Shown here: piece after piece, positions 1-4,553 of the stretch
How positions within the stretch are numbered: the first letter of the stretch is position 1
Layout of the letters: the number at the start of each line of letters is the position of its first letter
Assembly (NCBI GenBank): GCA_026387515.1
Contig: JAPLLP010000260.1
Span: 1 to 8,452 of the forward strand
Length of the DNA: 8,452 nt
DNA from: Candidatus Omnitrophota bacterium
Lineage (GTDB): Bacteria; Omnitrophota; Koll11; Gygaellales; Profunditerraquicolaceae
Reading direction: 5' to 3'
Program-made: the position numbers and the translations under genes
The notes under the pieces: generated by a model
Databases searched by the model: none
Told to the model about the DNA's origin: nothing
What the model saw: only the letters and a program-made list of their open reading frames with translations

Positions 1-797
1 CTTATTAATGCCGAGTTGCTCTTGGGAGGTTCGGACCTCGCAAAATTCATCGAGTCTCTATAGAGTTCTTCACAGGCAGCTAATATCGAGATCCCATCGC
101 AGCATTTATTGCCGCATACCCCCTTGTGCCCCGAACAACAATCTTGCCCTAGCTTATCATGACCATCGGTATTTATGCTGAGAACGGGATATTCTTTAAC
201 TAATTTTTTGAAGAACTCAGAATTAGGATCATACCTGTATAGCTGGAGAGAAATCTTTCTTGCGATTTTTTCTTTGCCCTTCTCCATAGCATACCTGGCA
301 TATCCATAGGAAACCTCTGCGTTCTTATCATTATCTATGCCGCGCTGTAAATAAGGAGCAAACCCCAGGCTTTTAATCAATTTCTCGGCATCACTTAGGG
401 TTTCAACCGGCACTGCCGCAAAACCTGTATCTACTGCCGCATTTATGGTATAAGTTGCCAAGAACGTCCCTTCGATTATCTCTGCCAGCTGCCGGTTAAT
501 ATTCTTCTTAGTCAAATCAAGATACTTCTTCCTGCCTTGATCCGTAAACCCGATAACCGCTAAAGAACGGCCATATTCATCCTTATTAATGCCGATTTGC
601 TCTATATCACTATTCGACAAAAGTACTTTTTTGCTAACTAATATTTCCCTGCCGTTTCCGTCTAAAAATTTATCAAAAACTGTTACCCTGGATTCCTCTG
701 CCTTTAAAACCAGCCTAAATTGCAGCTCTTTTGCCTGACAAAAAGAATAGGCGCAAAATAATAAAAATACGGTTAAGGAAAAAGTTCTTCGTCTCAA
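1..797 (-). CDS. Secreted SecD P1-head-domain-like protein with Cys cluster, 3' end missing
   Basis: The frame is open from a TTG at 797-795 to the left edge (265 codons), so the C-terminus is outside the window. TTG is chosen because an in-frame stop lies just upstream and the first residues form a signal peptide: Arg-rich start (MRRRTF), hydrophobic core to about residue 19, likely cleavage after CQA at 22. Residues about 25-130 resemble the P1 head subdomain of the SecD translocase subunit: a 'KVLL...' strand, then FTDQGRKKYLDLTKKNINRQ and an 'LAEIIEG' strand. No SecD membrane segments are seen, so it is not SecD itself; a secreted stand-alone head domain is the best reading. Residues 220-242 carry six cysteines (C220, C221, C228, C232, C233, C242), suggesting disulfides or metal binding. 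It starts 15 bases after the lipoprotein gene, so the two are probably co-transcribed. The Shine-Dalgarno is weak, and a small hairpin (TCCA/TGGA) sits just before the start. The molecular role is unknown. Confidence 0.72.
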   Translation of the reverse strand, partial: MRRRTFSLTVFLLFCAYSFCQAKELQFRLVLKAEESRVTVFDKFLDGNGREILVSKKVLLSNSDIEQIGINKDEYGRSLAVIGFTDQGRKKYLDLTKKNINRQLAEIIEGTFLATYTINAAVDTGFAAVPVETLSDAEKLIKSLGFAPYLQRGIDNDKNAEVSYGYARYAMEKGKEKIARKISLQLYRYDPNSEFFKKLVKEYPVLSINTDGHDKLGQDCCSGHKGVCGNKCCDGISILAACEELYRDSMNFARSEPPKSNSALI

Positions 798-812
798 TCC
801 AGCATTGGAGTG

Positions 813-1385
813 TTAATTGGTGCGCGGGGTTAAAATTGTTTTCTTCTGCTCCGCCGATTTTGGGTTAGAAGAAGTATCTAGCTTTTTATTTACGCTACTC
901 AACTCATTCTTAGCGTTATCCAATTCCGCCTTAGCGCTATCAAGCCCTTGCTTGGCTACGTCCAACTCTTTTTTGACACTATCCAGCTGTATCTTGCTGG
1001 CGGCCAGCTCTTTTTTGACACTATCCAGCTCAGCCTTAGCGGTATTAGCATCTACTTTGGCTGCCTCCGCCTCTTTCTTGGCTTTATCCAGCTCGGTTTT
1101 AATTTTATCTATATCTTTATTCGAACTATCCAGCTGCTGTTTAGTGCTCTCCGTTTCCAGCTTAGCGTTATCCAACTCTTGCTTCGCAGCATCGAGTTCG
1201 TTTTGTTTGACCTGAGCTTCTTCGGTAAGAACTTTTATTTTATCATTTTTTTGCGAGACTAGCTGGTTCAACCTAACAGCATCATCTTCCAATTGCTTGA
1301 TCTTCCCCGAATCCATGCATCCAGTTATAAAAAAAACAACCATAGCCAAACCTGCCGATATAATCACAATACTATTCCTCTTCAT
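813..1385 (-). CDS. Coiled-coil lipoprotein with 16 uninterrupted heptads
   Basis: This 190-residue protein starts at the ATG 1385-1383, four bases after a perfect AAGGAGG. A longer in-frame start at 1502 would put 39 leader-encoded residues ahead of the signal and is rejected. Residues 1-22 are a lipoprotein signal peptide (MKRN, hydrophobic core, lipobox ITGC), with Cys23 the predicted lipidated residue. From residue 64 to 169 a Leu, Ile, Ala or Thr falls at every seventh position (64, 71, 78, 85, 92, 99, 106 and so on to 169), without a stutter. This predicts one long rod-like coiled coil rich in Lys, Glu, Asp and Ala, anchored in a membrane and standing in the periplasm. By analogy with Lpp it could be a spacer or tether, but the tail (TPRTN) lacks the terminal Lys that Lpp uses to bind peptidoglycan. 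The gene has its own promoter and structured leader. The repeat is visible in DNA as near-identical 21- and 42-base periods. Function beyond a structural role is not known. Confidence 0.88.
   Translation of the reverse strand: MKRNSIVIISAGLAMVVFFITGCMDSGKIKQLEDDAVRLNQLVSQKNDKIKVLTEEAQVKQNELDAAKQELDNAKLETESTKQQLDSSNKDIDKIKTELDKAKKEAEAAKVDANTAKAELDSVKKELAASKIQLDSVKKELDVAKQGLDSAKAELDNAKNELSSVNKKLDTSSNPKSAEQKKTILTPRTN
966..1030 (-). repeat. 42-base-period direct repeat encoding heptads
   Basis: A 23-base stretch at 966-988 recurs exactly at 1008-1030, 42 bases (two heptads) away, inside the lipoprotein gene. It encodes part of the repeated LDSVKKEL segments. Near-identical copies of this kind allow slippage that would lengthen or shorten the rod in whole heptads. 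Confidence 0.85.
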
Positions 1386-1520
1386 AATCCCTCCTTCGCA
1401 ATAGCGAACACTGGCCCAAATCCTATCTGGGCCAGGTGTAGCAGTAGCGAACCCCAATCCATCCGATAGGATTGGGGGTAAGACGATAGCGCGGGGTGTC
1501 ACAGTACCGAACCCATCTTT
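1386..1520 (-). promoter_or_regulatory. Structured 5' leader of the lipoprotein gene (leader copy A)
   Basis: On the sense (minus) strand the leader holds, in order: a segment with ACACCCCGCGCTA; a perfect 9-bp hairpin (CCCCAATCC/GGATTGGGG, plus coordinates 1452-1460 with 1469-1477); a bulged hairpin of about 11 bp built on CTGGCCCA/TGGGCCAG (about 1409-1440); a perfect 5-bp hairpin TTCGC-TATT-GCGAA (1395-1408); and AAGGAGG (1390-1396). The 3' arm of the last hairpin supplies the first bases of the Shine-Dalgarno, so folding could affect ribosome access. TTCGSTACTG-like motifs recur at the start of each hairpin unit, as if units had been added in tandem. Two related leaders lie in front of the CBM48 gene and ompH. 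A role in translation control or mRNA stability is inferred. Confidence 0.7.
1389..1440 (-). repeat. 52-base exact direct repeat, copy 1
   Basis: These 52 bases are identical to 2854-2905 in the same orientation. They span the Shine-Dalgarno, the short RBS hairpin and the bulged CTGGCCCA hairpin. Identity stops just outside the structured part on both sides, so the hairpin module itself is what is shared, not the promoter or coding sequence. Confidence 0.97.
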
Positions 1521-1526
1521 CGTTTA

Positions 1527-1555
1527 ATTATACCACTACCCTTGCAAAATACTAA
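1527..1555 (-). promoter_or_regulatory. Extended -10 promoter for the lipoprotein operon
   Basis: The minus strand has a perfect TATAAT (1527-1532) preceded by TGG, giving the extended -10 form TGNTATAAT. At 17-base spacing the -35 is a weak TTAGTA (1550-1555), which an extended -10 can tolerate. A start of transcription near 1520 gives a leader of about 135 bases. It lies between the tRNA and the lipoprotein gene, so it drives the lipoprotein and the following secreted protein. Confidence 0.7.
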
Positions 1556-1566
1556 GGAATTTACTT

Positions 1567-1640
1567 TGCGCCTGGCAGGAGTTGAACCTGCAACATCTTG
1601 CTCCGAAGGCAAGCGCTCTATCCAGTTGAGCTACAGGCGC
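1567..1640 (-). tRNA. tRNA-Arg (anticodon UCG)
   Basis: The minus strand folds into a complete cloverleaf: acceptor GCGCCTG/CAGGCGC, D stem GCTC/GAGC, anticodon stem CTTGC/GCAAG with loop CTTCGGA (anticodon TCG, reading CGA/CGG), five-base variable loop, and T stem GCAGG/CCTGC with loop TTCAACT. The discriminator base is A at 1567. CCA is not encoded, so it must be added after transcription. The 5' end is 8 bases after the radical SAM stop, so the tRNA may be processed from that transcript; no promoter or terminator is seen between them. Confidence 0.95.
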
Positions 1641-1648
1641 CAAGAACA

Positions 1649-2368
1649 TTACACGATCTCACACCTATCCCCTAACATACCTCTAATTTTCTCCAGTTTA
1701 ATTTTAGGCACAGCTATTACATCTCTTTCAGTGGTGGCGCGCACAGGAGAATTAAGCTGGATCTTGTCGGGATTAACCTGTTCGATAACTTCTTTTAGCT
1801 TGCGTATATGCCTTAGATCGTCATTTAAACCCTTGACTAACATCACCTCAAGCCAGATCTTACCCCGGAATTCCTTCCTTAAATCCACCAGACCCTCAAT
1901 CACTTCTTCGACCTTAATTTTCTCGTGTGGACGGTCTATGCGAATAAAGACCTCCTCTTTTACGGCATCCAGAGAGGGAACTATCAAGTCTGCTCCGGCT
2001 AATGCCCGACGCACTTGAGGAGAAGACAACATTGAGGCATTAGTAATCACCGCCACAGGCACAGAAGATAACTTTTTAATCTCAATGATCAACCGGCCGA
2101 TATTTGTATTCAAGGTAGGCTCGCCTGAACCGGACAAGGTAATATACTGCAAATCAGATATAGCCTGAGGATGATGTTCCATCCACAATCTTAATTCGGC
2201 AAGGATCTCATCTATGGATATATATTCCTTTGACTCAATTGTTTTCTCGCTGGTCCTTCCCAGCTGACAATAAATACAGTCAAAGCTGCATATTTTATAA
2301 GGGGTTAGGCTAACGCCTAAAGACACCCCTAATCGCCGCGACTCCAATGGTCCATAAATGTATTTCAT
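1649..2368 (-). CDS. Radical SAM protein (COG0731 Tyw1-like Fe-S oxidoreductase family)
   Basis: The 239-residue protein opens with the family signature MKYIYGPLESRRLG and then the radical SAM cysteines C27, C31 and C34 (CSFDCIYC), which bind the 4Fe-4S cluster that cleaves S-adenosylmethionine. GSGEPT at 80-85 matches the SAM-binding glycine motif. Later landmarks are ITNASML (108-114), PSLDA (131-135), RPHE (146-149), WLEVMLVKG (172-180) and DKIQLNSPVR (201-210). This pattern is that of a bacterial family grouped with the archaeal wyosine synthase Tyw1; the bacterial substrate is not established, so no symbol is given. Homologues I recall are often near 300 residues, so this one may lack a C-terminal extension. 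The ATG at 2368 has no clear Shine-Dalgarno, but the signature begins right there. A tRNA gene follows by 8 bases. Confidence 0.85.
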   Translation of the reverse strand: MKYIYGPLESRRLGVSLGVSLTPYKICSFDCIYCQLGRTSEKTIESKEYISIDEILAELRLWMEHHPQAISDLQYITLSGSGEPTLNTNIGRLIIEIKKLSSVPVAVITNASMLSSPQVRRALAGADLIVPSLDAVKEEVFIRIDRPHEKIKVEEVIEGLVDLRKEFRGKIWLEVMLVKGLNDDLRHIRKLKEVIEQVNPDKIQLNSPVRATTERDVIAVPKIKLEKIRGMLGDRCEIV

Positions 2369-2379
2369 AAATGAGCAGA

Positions 2380-2501
2380 CAACTTACGGAGCTATTGCTT
2401 ACGCTTATACGACGTAAGTTGTAGCCCGAAAGGCGTCTACGAATTATCCCGAGCCTGCGCATGAAATTCCGCAGGAATTTCAAAGCGTTTAGGCGAGGGA
2501 T
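2380..2501 (+). other. Three-hairpin non-coding element between the radical SAM gene and the CBM48 terminator
   Basis: Plus-strand reading gives three consecutive stems. The first pairs CAACTTACG (2380-2388) with CGTAAGTTG (2413-2421), a perfect 9 bp. The second is a small GTAG/CTAC hairpin with a CGAAA-containing loop (2421-2440). The third spans 2446-2501: ATCCC/GGGAT, a GA/GA internal loop, GCCT/AGGC, CGC/GCG, and a perfect 8-bp GAAATTCC/GGAATTTC capped by GCA. On the plus strand the internal loop would form tandem sheared G-A pairs; on the minus strand it would be U-C mismatches. This favours a plus-strand RNA, opposite to all genes here. No promoter is evident on either strand, so it could be a repeat-family remnant instead. 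The strand and RNA nature are inferred. Confidence 0.5.
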
Positions 2502-2508
2502 ATTGTAT

Positions 2509-2556
2509 AAAAAAACCCACCTCCTCAATAGTCTATACGATCATTAAGAAGGTGGG
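2509..2556 (-). terminator. Strong intrinsic terminator after the CBM48 gene
   Basis: On the minus strand a 14-bp stem without mismatches (three G-U pairs) forms between CCCACCTTCTTAAT (2543-2556) and ATTGAGGAGGTGGG (2516-2529), with a 13-base loop, followed directly by seven T (2509-2515). It begins 17 bases past the CBM48 stop codon. It should end both the short CBM48 transcript and any read-through from the lpx operon. The plus strand lacks a T run after the stem, so it acts in one direction. Confidence 0.93.
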
Positions 2557-2572
2557 CTTAAGGATATAATTA

Positions 2573-2848
2573 TTACTTTATGTCTAAGACGCAGTTGTGT
2601 GAACCAAAAGAATTGGGCACGCAAGCCTTGCAACTGGGATCATTAATCCAGTTACCGTCTACTACAAATTTATATTCGTACCTTCCCGGCTTAAGGCTTA
2701 GCCTAGCTACCCAGGTGCCGTCTCCGATCTTTCTGGCGGTTGTCTTCTTGGTGTCCCAATTATTAAAACTACCTGCCAGACTGACTCTTTTTGCCTGTGG
2801 CGCGTGAAGCTTTAACTCTGCTGACACTGCTCTAATGACCCTTGCCAT
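2573..2848 (-). CDS. Stand-alone glycogen-binding (CBM48/AMPK-type) domain protein
   Basis: The 91-residue protein consists almost entirely of one carbohydrate-binding module of the AMPK/isoamylase N-terminal type. Family hallmarks are VSLAGSFNNWD (22-32), GDGTWVARLSLKPGRYEYKF (42-61) and VVDGNWINDP (62-71), followed by the usual FG..N.VL ending (81-88). Trp31, Trp46 and Trp67 are candidate sugar-stacking residues. There is no catalytic domain and no signal peptide, so it should be cytoplasmic and bind alpha-glucan or a protein partner. Three cysteines (C73, C76, C86) sit where relatives usually have Asn, Thr or Ser, which may allow metal binding or a disulfide. The start is the ATG six bases after AAGGAGG; a 12-residue longer version would begin inside the leader hairpin. 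It has its own promoter, leader and terminator, which suggests high expression. The biological role is unknown. Confidence 0.88.
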   Translation of the reverse strand: MARVIRAVSAELKLHAPQAKRVSLAGSFNNWDTKKTTARKIGDGTWVARLSLKPGRYEYKFVVDGNWINDPSCKACVPNSFGSHNCVLDIK

Positions 2849-2908
2849 GTTTACCCTCCTTCGCAATAGCGAACACTGGCCCAAATCCTATCTGGGCCAG
2901 GTGTATCA
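2849..2908 (-). promoter_or_regulatory. Structured 5' leader of the CBM48 gene (leader copy B)
   Basis: This is the minimal form of the leader: from the predicted start of transcription near 2907 it holds only the bulged ACACCTGGCCCA hairpin, the TTCGC-TATT-GCGAA hairpin (2860-2873) and AAGGAGG (2855-2861), six bases before ATG. The same 52 bases occur in leader A, where extra hairpins precede them. Because the whole leader is the shared module, this copy best defines the functional unit. Confidence 0.72.
2854..2905 (-). repeat. 52-base exact direct repeat, copy 2
   Basis: Identical at all 52 positions to 1389-1440, in the same orientation and 1465 bases away. It is embedded between the CBM48 promoter and start codon. 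Confidence 0.97.
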
Positions 2909-2914
2909 ATACTA

Positions 2915-2943
2915 TTTATACACAACAACCTAAATCCTGTCAA
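2915..2943 (-). promoter_or_regulatory. Near-consensus sigma-70-type promoter for the CBM48 gene
   Basis: The minus strand has a perfect -35 TTGACA (2938-2943), exactly 17 bases, then TATAAA (2915-2920), five of six matches to the -10 consensus. Transcription should start near 2907, at the edge of the leader hairpin. The -35 lies seven bases past the lpxI stop codon. This is the strongest promoter visible in the window. Confidence 0.88.
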
Positions 2944-2949
2944 GAATTA

Positions 2950-3753
2950 TTATACTGCCACTATGGAAAGTCCGTTTCTATCGGCTAATCTTACGCTTGC
3001 CTGCCGGTCAATAAACAACGTCTTTCCCGCTTCGATGGCAAGACAAGAAGCCCTTATCTTTACCAAGTTTTTCACCGTATTAAACCCCACTACCGGTATA
3101 TCGAAACGTAAGTCCTGATTGGGCTTACTTACCTTGACTATTACAGCCTTATCTTTAGTAATATATCCGGCGCGACGTATAAGATTGTCTGTCCCTTCAA
3201 GCGCCTCCACAGCCACGATTGCCTTATCTTTAACAGCCACTGTCTGCCCAATATCAAGACTGGCTATTTCCTTGGCCAGAGTCAGAGCAAAATAAACGTC
3301 TTCCCAAACCTTAAAATCCGGCTGCTGTAAAGTTAGAGTACCCTTTTGCGGCAGGTAGTCTTTTAGAAAAATCGTAGAGTCAAGCAATTGGAAACCGGAT
3401 TTCTCCAGCATTTCGGCTATTGCCTTGAATATGGTATCTGCCCTTTTATCCGTGAGTCCCAAGAGCAATTCCCTTAGGCGGACATCCTGCTGTATTTGGC
3501 GGGAGAAAAGCCTGCGCGGGCTGATCTGGCCGGCCATTGCTACTTTTGTCACCCCGGCGGCCTTAAATATGTCAAACATCCGGCTAAAATTCTCTAAACC
3601 CAGCCAGTGGATCTCATCCACAAATGACTCAAGTTCACGCGAAGTATCGCCTTTTATGGCCACGGCCGTAATCAGATAGCCTTCTTTCCTGGCCGCCTCG
3701 GCAAAACAGAGGGGAAATTTCCTATTTCCGGCGATAAGTCCGATCTTCTCCAT
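2950..3753 (-). CDS. lpxI: UDP-2,3-diacylglucosamine hydrolase LpxI
   Basis: LpxI cleaves UDP-2,3-diacylglucosamine to lipid X and UMP in lipid A synthesis, replacing the unrelated LpxH of enteric bacteria. The 267-residue length is typical of the family (formerly DUF1009). Visible landmarks are the N-terminal nucleotide-binding-like strand IGLIAGNRKFP (4-14), KVAMAGQISPR (70-80), VEALEGTDNLIRRAG (182-196), DLRFDIPVVG (214-223) and AIEAGKTLFID (239-249). Asp218 in the RFDIPVVG segment is a plausible match to the essential Asp reported for characterised LpxI, but I could not align it here. The gene begins 7 bases after the lpxA stop with little Shine-Dalgarno, suggesting coupled translation. 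It is the last gene of the lipid A block; no terminator follows it before the CBM48 promoter. Confidence 0.93.
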   Translation of the reverse strand: MEKIGLIAGNRKFPLCFAEAARKEGYLITAVAIKGDTSRELESFVDEIHWLGLENFSRMFDIFKAAGVTKVAMAGQISPRRLFSRQIQQDVRLRELLLGLTDKRADTIFKAIAEMLEKSGFQLLDSTIFLKDYLPQKGTLTLQQPDFKVWEDVYFALTLAKEIASLDIGQTVAVKDKAIVAVEALEGTDNLIRRAGYITKDKAVIVKVSKPNQDLRFDIPVVGFNTVKNLVKIRASCLAIEAGKTLFIDRQASVRLADRNGLSIVAV

Positions 3754-3760
3754 ATTGTAT

Positions 3761-4552
3761 TTACTCTTTGGGGTTTCTGCAGGAACGAGATACTCCTCTT
3801 TCGGACCGCTTGATGAAATTAATAAGGTAAGTAATTTCTGGGCAAGGAGAGTCTTCTTTAGCCAATCTCTCTAGGGCATGTTTTACGGAAATCCCGGAAT
3901 TGAATAAGATATCGAAGGCGTGGTTTAATCCTCGGATGGAATCCCTGCTTATATTGTTCCGCCTCAACCCCACCAGGTTTAAACCGTAGACGCGCGCAGG
4001 GTGGCCATCACAGGTCGAATATGGCGGAATATCCTGCACTACCTTGGAACAACCGCCAATAATGGAAAGAATACCCAGATGCACAAATTGATGCACCGCT
4101 ACCAAACCTCCTATTACCGACTTATCTTCCGCGGTCACATGGCCGGCGAGAGTCGCGTTATTGGCAAAAACACAATTATTGCCTATCTTGCAATCATGCG
4201 CGATATGGGAATATGCCATCAAGAGGTTGGAGTTACCGACGATAGTTTTGCCACCTTCACCTGTCCCGGGATTAAGGGTGCAGTACTCACGGATAATATT
4301 ATTACTGCCTATCTCAAGATAAGTGGTCTCGTCTTTAAACTTCAGATCTTGCGGGCGGCTTCCCACTACCGCTCCGCTAAAAATTTCGCAAGAAGAGCCG
4401 ATTTTCGTGTGGCCTTCGATGAGGCAATGGGCGCCGATAGACGTGCCGGCGCCGATCTCTACATCGTCTCCTATAATAGTATACGGCCCAACTGCAATAT
4501 TATCGGCTAATCTAGCATTGGAAGAAACTAGAGCGGTTTTATGTATCTGCAT
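3761..4552 (-). CDS. lpxA: UDP-N-acetylglucosamine O-acyltransferase LpxA
   Basis: LpxA transfers a 3-hydroxyacyl chain from ACP to UDP-GlcNAc, the first step of lipid A synthesis. The product has 263 residues (E. coli 262). Hexapeptide repeats of the left-handed beta helix run through about residues 10-180, including VGPYTIIGDD, IGAHCLIEGHTKIG and IGNNCVFANNATLAG. His119 in AHD (MAYSHIAHDC) matches catalytic E. coli His125, with His116 matching His122. Gly167 in IIGGCS matches E. coli Gly173, the acyl-chain ruler; Gly there predicts a long (about C14) chain rather than the C10 set by Met in Pseudomonas. The C-terminal helices end the protein. The ATG at 4552 lies one base beyond the lpxC-fabZ stop (TAATATG); a longer in-frame start inside lpxC-fabZ adds 20 residues foreign to LpxA and is rejected. 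Translation is probably coupled. Confidence 0.97.
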   Translation of the reverse strand: MQIHKTALVSSNARLADNIAVGPYTIIGDDVEIGAGTSIGAHCLIEGHTKIGSSCEIFSGAVVGSRPQDLKFKDETTYLEIGSNNIIREYCTLNPGTGEGGKTIVGNSNLLMAYSHIAHDCKIGNNCVFANNATLAGHVTAEDKSVIGGLVAVHQFVHLGILSIIGGCSKVVQDIPPYSTCDGHPARVYGLNLVGLRRNNISRDSIRGLNHAFDILFNSGISVKHALERLAKEDSPCPEITYLINFIKRSERGVSRSCRNPKE

Positions 4553-4553
4553 A

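Noticed and set aside
817..1262. Plus-strand open frames rich in Leu and Ser opposite the lipoprotein
   Set aside because: They are the antisense of the heptad repeat, which keeps other frames open; no Shine-Dalgarno or plausible fold.
1386..1502. Upstream in-frame ATG giving the lipoprotein 39 extra residues
   Set aside because: The extension is translated from the hairpin leader and would bury the lipobox signal; the ATG at 1385 has a perfect Shine-Dalgarno.
2310..2528. Minus-strand 72-residue open frame before the radical SAM gene
   Set aside because: It starts inside the CBM48 terminator, runs through the hairpin element and overlaps the radical SAM start; no protein-like features.
2849..2884. 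Longer CBM48 start adding 12 residues
   Set aside because: It would begin in the leader hairpin with no ribosome site, while ATG 2848 has AAGGAGG at six bases.
1389..2905. CRISPR or insertion-sequence reading of the repeated 52-mer
   Set aside because: Only two exact copies 1.4 kb apart with genes between them; no spacers, cas genes, terminal inverted repeats or transposase.
4001..4510. Plus-strand 169-residue frame opposite lpxA
   Set aside because: It lies wholly within lpxA, whose residues match the family end to end.
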